Shown: positions 17,074 to 25,987, counted from the stretch's first letter. The stretch is DNA of 64,000 nucleotides from DATEPR01 sp036491115 (GCA_036491115.1 DASXCQ010000105.1:7440-71439), one strand, 5' to 3'. The notes: generated from the letters alone by a model not told the origin. A program made the numbers and translations.

Positions 17074-17997
17074 TCAGCCTCCCAGCGCGGTGACCACCCG
17101 CTCGTCCAGTTCGGTCAGATGAAAATCGGTGCGGCTCACGATCTCCGCGTATCCGTGGGTGATGTGCCCGCTCGCTGTACGCAGCAGGGCGCCATCCCGC
17201 AGGACGTAGGCGTCCAGCCGAGCCAGGAAGGTGGTGTTCTGGAAGATGTTCTCGACCGTGAAGACCGTGTACAGGTCCTCCTCCATGATCACCTCGTCCA
17301 GCACGGTGATCGACGAGTGCGGGACTACCGGGATCCAACGCCGCTCGCACAACAGGCGCCTGATCGACAGGCCGCGGTCGGCAAGAAAGAGGTCGACGAT
17401 CTCCTCCAACAGCCGCAGGTAGCCGGACATCTGCAGACGACAGCTGAAATGGCAGTACGGGTATGGAATGCGCCACCGCCGGGCGAAGGAACGAGGGTCC
17501 CGGCCCAGTTCGTCCAACACCGGCGTCGGAGCAGGTTGCCGCTCGGTTCGGGTTATGCGCTCGACGACGAACGGGAGCAGCGCGGCCGGTGCCGGCTCGG
17601 CGGGCGGGTCCTGGAAATCGCGGCGAAGCAGCACGCGGACCTTGGACCTCGCCGCCATTCGCCGCCCGGTCCCGCGGCCCACGGCCAGGCTCACCACGAA
17701 CGCCAGCTCCCCGTCCGCCGGCTCGGCCCGGACCACCGCTTCGACCATGTCATCCATGCGGAAACCGGTGCTGATCCGGGTATCCAGATCGACGATCTCG
17801 ACGCACAGGCCATGGTCCTCGTAAAGGGAGCGCGCGGACAGGCCGACGGACCGAAAATGTTCCAGCACCGCCTCCTCGGCCAGGTAGTTGATGTGCTTGA
17901 AACCGATCCACGTGCCGATGTTCGAGCCTTCGTAACGCGGCCGGAGCCGAGTGGTCGTCGCGTCGTCGAACAAGGCCATGGGTGTTTTCGTCGTCAT
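17074..17997 (-). CDS. Double hot-dog acyl thioesterase-like protein
   Basis: 307 residues from ATG 17997 (ATGA overlap with the hydrolase upstream). The first half has GSNIGTWIGFKHINYLAEEAVLEHF (in sections), the helix start of a 4HBT-type hot dog. The second half has a related unit (PYPYCHFSCRLQMSGYLRLLEEIVDLFL). Two fused hot dogs match acyl-ACP thioesterase-like proteins. In a reducing type II PKS set it could release the finished chain from the ACP or act as a third dehydratase-like subunit. The active-site residue is not obvious, so the role is inferred. Confidence 0.65.
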   Translation of the reverse strand: MTTKTPMALFDDATTTRLRPRYEGSNIGTWIGFKHINYLAEEAVLEHFRSVGLSARSLYEDHGLCVEIVDLDTRISTGFRMDDMVEAVVRAEPADGELAFVVSLAVGRGTGRRMAARSKVRVLLRRDFQDPPAEPAPAALLPFVVERITRTERQPAPTPVLDELGRDPRSFARRWRIPYPYCHFSCRLQMSGYLRLLEEIVDLFLADRGLSIRRLLCERRWIPVVPHSSITVLDEVIMEEDLYTVFTVENIFQNTTFLARLDAYVLRDGALLRTASGHITHGYAEIVSRTDFHLTELDERVVTALGG

Positions 17998-18824
17998 GAC
18001 GGAGCCCTCCGTGGTCGGCTCTCGGGTGCGACTGGCAGGGCGTGGTCGATGAAGTCCTCGATGATCTCCGCCAGCCGGGTCGATCTTTCGATCATCGGAA
18101 AGTGACCGCAGCCATCCAGGATCTCGCTGCGGGCGTGCGGGATTCGACAGGCCAGCAGGCGAATGCCGTCGGCCGTGGCGGCCGGGTCGTCGCTGCCGCC
18201 GACCACGACCACCGGAACGGTCATCGATTCCAGATCCAGCTGCGGGGTACGGGAGTACACCTGCTGGAAGCGCAGGCGGGGATGGAATCCGGTGAGCCGG
18301 AGAATCTGTTGCGCGACCGCTGCCCGGACCTGATCGGCGCCGCAGGCACCATGCCGCTGCTCGATCTCCTGAGCAGCCCGTTGGTAGCAGCCGTCGATGC
18401 CGGACAGCACGGAGCACCAGTCAAGATCCACCGCCATGTCGCGATAGAACGGTGACACCAGCACGGACGCCGTCCGGGTCAGCAGGTCCGACCCGGCCAG
18501 CAGTTCGAGGACGACGTTGGCCGCGAAGGAATGCGCGACCACGACGTCCACCGGCCGCCCGGCCGCTCGCCGCACGCCGTCGACGGCAGCGATGACCCAC
18601 CGGGTGACGTCCGGTTCCCTGGCCCACTCCGGATCGCCGGTGAAGGCCCAGGGCAGCCGCACGTCCCACAGCTCCAGATGCGCCGCGAGCCGTGCCGCGA
18701 GTGCGTCCCAGCCACCGAGCCCGCCGCCCATTCCGTGCAGCAACAGGACCCGCACCGCGGCTCGACCGCACGCTGCCGCCTGACGGCGCCGGCGCGGCGC
18801 GGCATGCTGGATCGGCCCGTTCAC
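17994..18824 (-). CDS. Alpha/beta-fold hydrolase
   Basis: 276 residues from GTG 18824, which has GGAGG upstream and overlaps the KS stop by 4 bases; longer starts run into the KS gene. HGMGGGLGGW forms the oxyanion region, AHSFAAN carries the nucleophile Ser in an atypical elbow (Ala in place of both Gly), and CGHFPMIE has the catalytic His. It may be a type II thioesterase-like editor, or an acyltransferase or hydrolase releasing the product. The position inside the PKS run supports a pathway role. Confidence 0.82.
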   Translation of the reverse strand: MNGPIQHAAPRRRRQAAACGRAAVRVLLLHGMGGGLGGWDALAARLAAHLELWDVRLPWAFTGDPEWAREPDVTRWVIAAVDGVRRAAGRPVDVVVAHSFAANVVLELLAGSDLLTRTASVLVSPFYRDMAVDLDWCSVLSGIDGCYQRAAQEIEQRHGACGADQVRAAVAQQILRLTGFHPRLRFQQVYSRTPQLDLESMTVPVVVVGGSDDPAATADGIRLLACRIPHARSEILDGCGHFPMIERSTRLAEIIEDFIDHALPVAPESRPRRAPS

Positions 18825-19759
18825 GCGGCACCTCCCGCCGCGCACAGCAGCAGCGACGCCACGCCATCCGCCGGGTTCCCGGCGGTGGCGACGACGGGCG
18901 CTTCCCCGTCGTCGAGCCAACAGGTGCCGGCAACTACCTGTAGGACGCCGAGCGCGCCGGACGCCGTGCCGAGTTCGGCCTCCAGGTCCTTGCGGCGTGC
19001 GTCGGCAAGTGGCGGTGGGGTCGCCGTGGTCCGGCCGGCCAGCCAGAACGCCGGGTGCGCACCGTTCCCGATGACCTGACCGACCGAGTCGTCCGTCGCG
19101 GCACGCCGGGCGTAGCCGCCGAGGATGGCAAGTGGCACGACTCCGCGGGCGGCCGCGGCCACCACCGATTCGAGCACGACCGCAACGGCTCCGTCGAACA
19201 ATCCCGGTGGGGGAGCCTGGACCAGGCTGGCCACCACGTCGTTCACCGGTTCCACCCCGACCAGCACGACCCTATGCGCGCGACCGGAGCCGATCAGTGA
19301 CGCGGCCAAGAAGACGGCGTCCAGACCGGACGACGGGCCGTTGCACAGCATGACGTTCGGCCCTCGCAGACCGAACCGGATGGCGATGGACGAGGCGATG
19401 ACGTTGCTCGACGCGTTGGGAAGATCCATCGGCACGGCGTCGGTGACCGAACCGGTGGCGATCGCAGCGGCCGTCCGGCAGACGGTGTCCAGGTTGCCCA
19501 GGTTGGAGCTGACCACCACCCCCACATCGGCCCGGGAAACGGCCGTCCCGGTTTCGCCCAGCAGTCCCGCGTCGGCCAGGGCGCGGTGGGCGGCGAGCAG
19601 CCCAAGCCGGGTGGCCCGGTCTTTGTACCGAAGGCTCCGGCCGCCCAGCAGCGCGCCGGGATCGAAACCGGTCATCGCCTGGACCGGTCGGAGCACGTCG
19701 CCCGGACAGGCGAGGACGGGCGAGGCCACTCCGGTGCCGACGACGGCAACCCGCATCAC
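18821..19759 (-). CDS. Truncated ketosynthase-like protein lacking the active Cys
   Basis: 312 residues, about 100 short of a normal KS. The N-terminal thiolase half is clear (VAVVGTGVASP, NASSNVIASSIAIRFGLRGPN). At the nucleophile elbow it reads CNGPSSGLDAV, with Pro142 in the Cys position, and neither the HGT nor the GH(T/S) His motif follows. It cannot condense. It may be a second chain-length factor or a structural partner of the KS just upstream, with which it overlaps by 4 bases. The start is GTG 19759 or ATG 19756. Confidence 0.75.
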   Translation of the reverse strand: MMRVAVVGTGVASPVLACPGDVLRPVQAMTGFDPGALLGGRSLRYKDRATRLGLLAAHRALADAGLLGETGTAVSRADVGVVVSSNLGNLDTVCRTAAAIATGSVTDAVPMDLPNASSNVIASSIAIRFGLRGPNVMLCNGPSSGLDAVFLAASLIGSGRAHRVVLVGVEPVNDVVASLVQAPPPGLFDGAVAVVLESVVAAAARGVVPLAILGGYARRAATDDSVGQVIGNGAHPAFWLAGRTTATPPPLADARRKDLEAELGTASGALGVLQVVAGTCWLDDGEAPVVATAGNPADGVASLLLCAAGGAA

Positions 19760-20901
19760 CGATCGCCCTTCTCCAGGATCGCGACGGCGTTGACCCCGCC
19801 GAAGCCGAACGCCTGGACCTGCGCCAGGGCGGTGTCCGGGTCCGTTGTGGTGTCGGTGACCAGCCGCAGGTCCCGTGCCTCTGCGATGGGTTCGGTCAGC
19901 CCGACGATCGGTGGAATCCGGCCGGTGCGCAGGATCTGGGTCGCCACGACGACACCCATCAGGCCGGAGGCGCCGGACGTGTGGCCGGTCATTGACTTGA
20001 TCGCCGCGACCAGTGGGCCCGCGGTGCCGGCGAACACCTTGGCCAACGCCGTGGCCTCGATGCCGTCGTTGAGTGCGGTGCCGGTGCCGTGCGCGAGCAC
20101 CACGTCGACCTGGGCCGGCTGGATCGCCGCCCGCGCGTGGGCCGCCTCGATGACCGCCGTGATGCCGGCGAGGTCCGGTGCGGTCGCGCTGTGCGCATCG
20201 CAGTTCAGCGCAACCGAGCGCAGCCAGGATCTGGCCGGACCGGCTCGCCTGAGCACGACGGCGGCAGCGCCGTCGCCCATCAGCGCGCCGCGGTGTTCCT
20301 GGTCGAACGGACGGACCTGGTCCACCGCGGCCACCTGGACCCGGTCCATCAGGCCGAACATGCTCGTCGTAATCGAGTCCACCCCCGCGACGACCACCGT
20401 GTCCTCGGCGCCGGCGGCGAGCAGGTCAGCTGCCATGCCCAGCGTGTAGAGCGACGCGGAGCACGCGTTGCTGACGGTGTACGTGGCCGCGGCGCCGAAC
20501 CGGTCCCGCAGCGCAGTGCCGAAGTGCCACCGCGACGATGGGAAATCGGCGGCGTCCGTCCACCGCAGCTCGACCGAGCGCAACTCGCGCAGCCCGGTGC
20601 CGACCAGGATCGGGATCCCGGACAGATCCTCACCGATGCCGGCGTCGTGCGCGGCTTCGGCGACGGCGGCGCACAGCCACCGGGTGGCCCGGCCGGGCAG
20701 GTCCACCCCGTCCCGCCGGTCGTCGATCTCGTAGGCGTACCTGGTGCGGAACCGGTGGGCGTCGAATCCGCGCAGTGGCGCGAGCCCGCCGCGACCGGCG
20801 CAGACGGCGTCGAAGAGGCTGCCCGCGTCCGAGGCGTTGCTGGCGACCGCGCCCATCCCGGCGATCGACCAACGGTGACCCGCTGGGGGTGACGGGGTCA
20901 T
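19756..20901 (-). CDS. Beta-ketoacyl-ACP synthase (KS) with catalytic residues intact, copy A
   Basis: 381 residues from ATG 20901, which overlaps the upstream KS stop by 4 bases. Cys147 in SNACSASL is the nucleophile, His271 in AHGTGTALND and His307 in SMTGHTSGASG complete the Cys-His-His set, and Lys302 is present. The C-terminal AFGFGGVNAVAIL is typical. It is shorter than FabF and more divergent than copy B. It probably pairs with one of the Cys-less KS-like proteins to elongate malonyl units. Confidence 0.88.
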   Translation of the reverse strand: MTPSPPAGHRWSIAGMGAVASNASDAGSLFDAVCAGRGGLAPLRGFDAHRFRTRYAYEIDDRRDGVDLPGRATRWLCAAVAEAAHDAGIGEDLSGIPILVGTGLRELRSVELRWTDAADFPSSRWHFGTALRDRFGAAATYTVSNACSASLYTLGMAADLLAAGAEDTVVVAGVDSITTSMFGLMDRVQVAAVDQVRPFDQEHRGALMGDGAAAVVLRRAGPARSWLRSVALNCDAHSATAPDLAGITAVIEAAHARAAIQPAQVDVVLAHGTGTALNDGIEATALAKVFAGTAGPLVAAIKSMTGHTSGASGLMGVVVATQILRTGRIPPIVGLTEPIAEARDLRLVTDTTTDPDTALAQVQAFGFGGVNAVAILEKGDR

Positions 20902-22139
20902 GCGGCCGCCTCCGAGTGGCGCGCCAGGATCAGCACCGCGTTGTTGCCGCCGAACGCGAGCGCGTTGTTCTGCACGACCCGGACCGAGGCCTCCTGCGCC
21001 ACGTTCGGCACGCAGTCGAGAGCGCATTCCGGGTCGGTCTGTTCGTGGTTGATGGTCGGTGGAATGAACTGCTGGGTGATGGCCAGCGCACAGGCGATCG
21101 CGGCCAGTGCGCTCGCCGCGCCCATGGTGTGCCCGATCATGGACTTGATCGAGATGGTGCGCGGAGTCCGGTCGCCGAACACCTGGCGGATCGCTCCGGC
21201 CTCGGTGACGTCGTTGGCCTTCGTACCGGTGCCGTGCGCGGAGATGAAGTCGATCTCGTCCGGCCGCACGCCCGCGCTGGCATGGGCCAAGCGCATGCAT
21301 CGGGCCACGCTGTCCAGGTTCGGCGCGACCGGGTGGTCGGCGTCGCAGTTCAGCCCGTACCCCAGCACCTCGGCGTAGATCCGCGCGCCGCGCGCCAGCG
21401 CGGAGTCCCTGTTCTCCAGTAGCAGCATCCCGGCGCCCTCGCCGGTGAGCAACCCCTGCCGGTTGACGTCGAACGGCTGGCAGCACTCTGGCGCGATCGT
21501 ACCGACCCGGTAGAAACCGGCGAACGTCTTGCGACACACCGCATCGGAGCCGCCCACCAGGGCGAACTCCGCCTCCCCGCCCCGCACCGCGTCCGCTCCG
21601 TAGCCGATGGCGTAGTTCCCGGCCGCGCAGGCGGTGGGAATCGTGACCGCCTCCACGTCCGTCAGACCCAGCTCCCTGGCCACGCAGACGGACAGGCGCG
21701 ACGGTGGGATCCGACGGACCACCCGCGGGTCGGGCCGCTCGTCCCGGCCTTCGACCTGAGCCTGCACCAGCCGATCCAGGTCCCTCGACTCACCGTCGGT
21801 GCTGCCGACCGCGACAACGCCGGTCAGACCGCGCAACTGATCGGGACCCAGCCCCGCGTCGTCCACCGCCATCCGGGCGGCCGCGACGGAGAACTGTGTC
21901 GCCCGGCCGAGTTCGTCAACCGCGTAGCGCCGGATCCACGGCCGCGGGTCGAAGTCCACGACCTCACATCCATTGGCGTGGGCGAAGCCGTGGGTGTCGA
22001 ATCCCTGAATTGGCCTTATTCCGTGCCGGCCGGCCCGCAGGGCGGTCAGGAACGCATCGGCGCCGATTCCCACACTGGTCACCGCACCGAGTCCGGTCAC
22101 CACGACTCGGTGCTCCCCGGCTGGTCGGGTTGATCGCAT
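20898..22139 (-). CDS. Beta-ketoacyl-ACP synthase II-like KS with catalytic residues intact, copy B
   Basis: 413 residues, full FabF length. VVVTGLGAVTSVGIG opens the fold; Cys171 in PTACAAGNYAIG, His302 in AHGTGTKANDV, Lys332 and His337 in SMIGHTMGA form the active site; QNNALAFGGNNAVL closes it. The GHTMGA motif is FabF/KS-alpha type. It is the first enzyme after the ACP in the operon, with 33 bases between the two. With copy A it gives the pathway two active condensing enzymes, possibly for starter and extension steps. Confidence 0.92.
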   Translation of the reverse strand: MRSTRPAGEHRVVVTGLGAVTSVGIGADAFLTALRAGRHGIRPIQGFDTHGFAHANGCEVVDFDPRPWIRRYAVDELGRATQFSVAAARMAVDDAGLGPDQLRGLTGVVAVGSTDGESRDLDRLVQAQVEGRDERPDPRVVRRIPPSRLSVCVARELGLTDVEAVTIPTACAAGNYAIGYGADAVRGGEAEFALVGGSDAVCRKTFAGFYRVGTIAPECCQPFDVNRQGLLTGEGAGMLLLENRDSALARGARIYAEVLGYGLNCDADHPVAPNLDSVARCMRLAHASAGVRPDEIDFISAHGTGTKANDVTEAGAIRQVFGDRTPRTISIKSMIGHTMGAASALAAIACALAITQQFIPPTINHEQTDPECALDCVPNVAQEASVRVVQNNALAFGGNNAVLILARHSEAAA

Positions 22140-22172
22140 CTGGGTCGCTTCCGTTCGCCGTGGTCCGCTGTC

Positions 22173-22424
22173 TCAGATTCGCGCGCCGGCCTCTTCGATG
22201 ACCGCGCAGACCTCCTGCAGAGTCGTCATGCGGGTCAGGTCGGTCTGGTCCAGCGTGATGGCGAGCTCACGCTCCAGGTTGGCGAGGATCTCTATGGCCT
22301 GCAACGAGTCGGCACCGTGGTCCTCGATGAAACGACTGGACTCGGTGACATCGTCGGGATCAAGTTCGAGAATGTCGCAGATGATCGCTTTCACCTGGGT
22401 CCGCAGCGCGTCGGAAATGGCCAT
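22173..22424 (-). CDS. Acyl carrier protein
   Basis: 83 residues from ATG 22424, with GGGGG about 8 bases upstream. Ser40 in HGADSLQAIEIL is the phosphopantetheine site. The rest follows the four-helix ACP pattern (VKAIICDILELDPDDV, then LERELAITLDQTDL). It is the first gene of the minus-strand run, so it probably marks the main promoter. It would carry the growing chain for the KS, KR and dehydratase enzymes that follow. Confidence 0.93.
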   Translation of the reverse strand: MAISDALRTQVKAIICDILELDPDDVTESSRFIEDHGADSLQAIEILANLERELAITLDQTDLTRMTTLQEVCAVIEEAGARI

Positions 22425-22636
22425 GGGTAGCCCCCTGTGAGATTGCACTGCTGATCGAACGTGGTCGAACGGAATAGTAGGGGGCAGAAAGCGCAGGCCG
22501 GTCGGACTGACAGGAACCTGCCACGACACACTCCCTCCGCTCCGGCGCGACGCCCGCGTGACACTCGTCGAACGATGAAACGACGCCTCGTCTGTGAGCA
22601 TGGCGAGCGCATCGCGAGACCCGTGACGGAGGTGTC
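22425..22636. promoter_or_regulatory. Divergent promoter region of the polyketide operon
   Basis: 212 bases between the ACP (minus) and the LuxR-type regulator (plus). It must hold the promoters for both. A CGTCG-N10-CGACG inverted repeat near 22567-22586 is the clearest symmetric element, on the regulator side. No copy of the SARP-associated motif was seen here. Confidence 0.5.
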
Positions 22637-23338
22637 ATGCGGGAGGCCCTGGAACCGGCCGCGTGTCCGGGAGGCCGTGGGCTGACCTACGAACAGAACT
22701 TGCGGGTGGTCGAATGCTGCCCGACCCCGATGCTCGTCGACCTGGTACGGCAGCGGATCGACATGGCGCACCGAATCGTCTACATGACGAGCGGATCGCT
22801 GATTCCCAATCGGGCGGCGCGATCGGCCGCGCTCCGGCGTAGCCTGTACCAGGCACTGGGCCGCGATGTTCGGTTGTTGTTGCTCGACAACCTGGAGTCA
22901 CTGGAGGCATCGGCTCGGCGGAGCCTGCTGAACGAGGTGCTGCGTCGCGGTGCGGAAATCCGGCTCAGCCCTTACACGGCAACGGGGTTGCTGATCGTCG
23001 ACGATACGGCGGCCATCGCCTGCGACAATCCGGTTTTCGACCACAGCGACTGCACGCCGACCCGGTCCAAGGCTGTTATCAAACTGCTGCAGCAGTTCGC
23101 CGACGTGACGTGGCGGACCGCGTGGGATCTGGAGGCTGCGGCCGTCGGCAGCCAGGAGGCGCGGTTGGACGTGCTGCGACACCTGTGCGCCGGCTACAAG
23201 GACGAGGTCGGTGCCCGATCGCTGAACATGTCCCTGCGCACCTATCGCCGTCATGTCGCCGACCTGCTCAGGATGCTGGGCGCCAACTCGCGGTTCGAGG
23301 CCGGTGCGCGCGCCGTCGCACTGGGGCTGCTCAACTGA
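22637..23338 (+). CDS. LuxR-type regulator with TrmB/PLD-like sensor half
   Basis: 233 residues; ATG 22637 has GGAGG 4 bases upstream. The C-terminal ~60 residues are a LuxR HTH (DEVGARSLNMSLRTYRRHVADLL, in sections). The N-terminal half (RIDMAHRIVYMTSGS, then VRLLLLDNLESLEASARRSL and GAEIRLSPYTATGLLIVDD) matches the TrmB/phospholipase-D-like domain found in actinobacterial helix-turn-helix regulators. Divergent from the ACP operon, it is a candidate pathway-specific regulator. Confidence 0.82.
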   Translation: MREALEPAACPGGRGLTYEQNLRVVECCPTPMLVDLVRQRIDMAHRIVYMTSGSLIPNRAARSAALRRSLYQALGRDVRLLLLDNLESLEASARRSLLNEVLRRGAEIRLSPYTATGLLIVDDTAAIACDNPVFDHSDCTPTRSKAVIKLLQQFADVTWRTAWDLEAAAVGSQEARLDVLRHLCAGYKDEVGARSLNMSLRTYRRHVADLLRMLGANSRFEAGARAVALGLLN

Positions 23339-23366
23339 TTCATCGCCCCCGACGAAGGGAACGACA

Positions 23367-23777
23367 GTGTGTTATCCACTTTTCGGCGAGGAGCACATCC
23401 AGCGTTACCGGGACACCGATGGCGTGCAAGGACACGACTGGGAAGGTGCGTCGGTGCTCCTGCTGACCACCACTGGCCGGCGGACCGGTCTGCCCCGCAC
23501 GGCAGGGCTGATCTACCAGGAACACGGCGACTGCCATGTGGTCGTCGCGTCGAACGGCGGTCAGGACTTCCACCCGAACTGGTATCTCAACCTCCGGCAG
23601 AATCCCAAGGTGCACGTCCAGGTCAGGGGTGAGCACTTCGATGGGTACGCCACCACGGCGACTCCCGAGGAGAAGGCGGAACTCTGGCCGATCATGACCG
23701 CGATCTGGCCGCGGTACAACGTCTGCCAGCGAGCCACCACCCGTGAGTTCCCGGTCGTCCTGCTCAGGCGCGGTTGA
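23367..23777 (+). CDS. DDN-family F420-dependent reductase
   Basis: 136 residues from GTG 23367, with AAGGGA 6 bases upstream. The DDN domain is complete: LLLTTTGRRTGLPRTAGLIY, VVVASNGGQDFHPNWYLNL (in sections) and a C-terminal RATTREFPVVLLRR. Family members use reduced F420 to reduce quinones, nitro groups or enones. It lies 7 bases before a MerB-like gene, an arrangement echoed by the LLM-MerB pair at 30.6-32.3 kb. Its likely role is redox tailoring of the polyketide. Confidence 0.88.
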   Translation: MCYPLFGEEHIQRYRDTDGVQGHDWEGASVLLLTTTGRRTGLPRTAGLIYQEHGDCHVVVASNGGQDFHPNWYLNLRQNPKVHVQVRGEHFDGYATTATPEEKAELWPIMTAIWPRYNVCQRATTREFPVVLLRRG

Positions 23778-23784
23778 GGGTCCC

Positions 23785-24474
23785 GTGAACGAGCGGATCC
23801 ACCCGGCCGGCCTGGAGCGGTTCGATCGGGATGTGCTCGTGGCGCTGCGCCGATCGAGCTTCCTGCCGGTGCTCTACGGGCTCATGGCGTTGTCCGGGCT
23901 CGGCGAGCGCCCCGTCCCGCTCGGGGAGCTGGCGACCGCGCTCGGTCGGGCGAAGGAGGACACCGAGCGGCTGGTGCGACTGCACACGACGGCCCGCGTC
24001 CGGGACAGCCTGGTCCACTGGGAGGCGCCCGTTCCGGTGACCCGAGCGCGCCGGACGCTTCATGTCGGTGACCGCGCGGTCCCGATGAACCGGTGCTTCG
24101 CGGCGGCGTTCCTGCTCGCCAGCATCCTCGATGTCCCGTTCGGCCTCGACGAACCTTGCGCGGCCACCGGGGTACCGATCCGCATCGACTTCGTTCCCGG
24201 CGGCTGTGCGCTGGTGGAGCCGCGGGGAACGGTGGTCGCGGTGCCGTCACCCGCAAGCCCGCGCCGGGACCGATGGCACGACGCGGAGTGGAAGGACGAC
24301 AACGTGTGCGTGCACGGCGTCGGGTTCGCCTCAGCCGCGGTGGCCCGACCGTGGCTGGTCGACCACCCCGGTGGGCGGATCTTCACCGTGGCCGAGATGT
24401 TCGACCGTCCGTGGATCGCCCGGGGCCAGCACACCCTGCGGCTGCGGCTTCCTGCTAGATCCGAGCGGTCGTAG
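23785..24474 (+). CDS. MerB-like (alkylmercury lyase family) protein 1, Asp of the triad missing
   Basis: 229 residues from GTG 23785. A helical N-terminal domain (about 1-90) is followed by the MerB catalytic domain. Compared with E. coli MerB (Cys96, Asp99, Cys159), Cys104 and Cys175 (NVCVHGVGFAS) are kept, but Ala107 replaces the Asp. Structural Cys125 in EPCAATG is also kept. The end, RIFTVAEMFDRPW, is shared with protein 2 at 31.6 kb. MerB breaks C-Hg bonds by protonolysis; loss of Asp predicts altered chemistry. It is embedded in a biosynthetic locus rather than a mer operon. Confidence 0.8.
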   Translation: MNERIHPAGLERFDRDVLVALRRSSFLPVLYGLMALSGLGERPVPLGELATALGRAKEDTERLVRLHTTARVRDSLVHWEAPVPVTRARRTLHVGDRAVPMNRCFAAAFLLASILDVPFGLDEPCAATGVPIRIDFVPGGCALVEPRGTVVAVPSPASPRRDRWHDAEWKDDNVCVHGVGFASAAVARPWLVDHPGGRIFTVAEMFDRPWIARGQHTLRLRLPARSERS

Positions 24475-24745
24475 GCGTCGGGATGGTTGGCAGTCGGCCC
24501 GGCCCGGCGTGATCGCGCTGCATGTTACTGCCATCCCGGGAAGCGATGAACGATTGTCTGATACAGAGGAAAGGAACGTGACTGGTTCCTGAACGTCGAG
24601 AATCGCTATCTGATGATCGAGGCCGAACAGAGCGAGGCGCCGCGACGTCCGCCGGCCGGGTAGGTCCGGCTGACGCCCAGCCTGCTCGGCTGTTGGTCGA
24701 CCGCAGCGCGAGCGATCGACTGGTGACAAGCCGGACGGAGCACAC
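24475..24745. other. Spacer with no confident gene
   Basis: 271 bases between MerB-like 1 and the P450. One plus frame reads DWFLNVENRYLMIEAEQSEA and then stops at about 24663; it has no start codon and I recognise no family. A purine-rich AGAGGAAAGGAACGTG precedes a five-codon GTG frame at 24576, which could be a leader or scar. The P450 promoter must lie here or upstream. Confidence 0.35.
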
Positions 24746-25987
24746 ATGACCGTGACAGCCATCGAGCAGGATCTCGCCACCGTCGTGCGGCACATCCGCG
24801 AACCGGCGTGCTGGACGGACCCCTATCCGGAGTACGACCGGCTGCGGCGGCTCGGCCCCATGGTGCGGACGGCCGACGAGAAGTTCGTCATCACCAGCCA
24901 CCGCCTGTGCGGTGCCATTCTCAAGGACCCACGATGGGAGCACTTTCCCGAGTTGCTCTGCATGTCGAGCCAGATCTTCGAGCGCAAGGCGGGGGCGACC
25001 CCGCACGCGCCCATCCGACCGGAGATTCTGGACGCGATTCCCGCGCGCTCCGGCCTTCGTGGGCGTCTCGCGCGTGAGTTCCGGCCGCGCTTGATGCGGA
25101 CGCTGCGGCCGCGCATCGAAGCGATCGCAGACGCGCTGCTGGACGAGCTGCCCCGCGCGAGCGTCGTCGACGTCATCGACAGCCTGGTGATCCCGTTCGC
25201 CTCGACGGCCATGGGCGAGGCGTTCGGTGTGCCGCCGGTGGACCGCCATCTGTTCCGGAAATGGTCCAGAACGCTACGGGGAGCGGCCGAGGCGACGTTC
25301 GTGCCCGCCGGAGCGGTGGCCGCCACCGCCCAGGCCGACGTCGACGAGACCAGCAGCGAGGTGGCGGCCTATATGGCCGGCCTGGTCGGTGAACGTCGCC
25401 GTGAGCCAAACGACGACCTGCTGAGCGCGTTGGTGTCGGGTCCAGCTGACCGGAACCAGTGGAACGACGACGAGATCGTCTCGACCATCGTGTCGATCAT
25501 CGTGGTCGGGCACCACACCACGAGCGCGTCCATCGGCAACGGAATCCTGGCGCTGCTACGTCATCCCGACCAGTTCACCCGGCTGGGTGAGAACCCCATG
25601 ATCGCTCACACTGCGGTCGAGGAACTGCTCCGTTACGACGCTCCCGCCCAGTTCATCAGCAGGTTCGCGGTCGAGGAGACGCTGCTTGACGACCAGCCGA
25701 TCGTCCCTGGCGACATCGTGCTCATGTTCATCGGCGCGGCCAACCGCGATCCCGACGCCTTCCCCGACCCGGACCGACTCGACCTCGCCAGGTCACCCAA
25801 CGATCACCTGGCCTTCAGCGCCGGCCACGCGGCCTGTTTCGGCGCGCCGCTGGCGGACATCGCCGGCCAGATCCTGTTCACCCGGCTCGCGCAACGCCTA
25901 CCGGACCTAGCCCTCGCCGGGGATCCCGTTCGATTCGACACGATCGGCCTGCGCGGCATTGCCGAACTCCCGGTGCACACCAGTTGA
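24746..25987 (+). CDS. Cytochrome P450
   Basis: 413 residues. The I-helix reads VVGHHTTS, with His in place of the usual Ala/Gly next to the O2-binding Thr. EELLRYD is the ExxR motif, and FSAGHAACFGAPLA carries heme ligand Cys364. The length suits bacterial class I CYPs, which need separate ferredoxin and reductase; none is seen nearby. It probably hydroxylates or epoxidises the chain made by the divergent PKS operon. A convergent ABC exporter ends about 90 bases downstream. Confidence 0.92.
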   Translation: MTVTAIEQDLATVVRHIREPACWTDPYPEYDRLRRLGPMVRTADEKFVITSHRLCGAILKDPRWEHFPELLCMSSQIFERKAGATPHAPIRPEILDAIPARSGLRGRLAREFRPRLMRTLRPRIEAIADALLDELPRASVVDVIDSLVIPFASTAMGEAFGVPPVDRHLFRKWSRTLRGAAEATFVPAGAVAATAQADVDETSSEVAAYMAGLVGERRREPNDDLLSALVSGPADRNQWNDDEIVSTIVSIIVVGHHTTSASIGNGILALLRHPDQFTRLGENPMIAHTAVEELLRYDAPAQFISRFAVEETLLDDQPIVPGDIVLMFIGAANRDPDAFPDPDRLDLARSPNDHLAFSAGHAACFGAPLADIAGQILFTRLAQRLPDLALAGDPVRFDTIGLRGIAELPVHTS

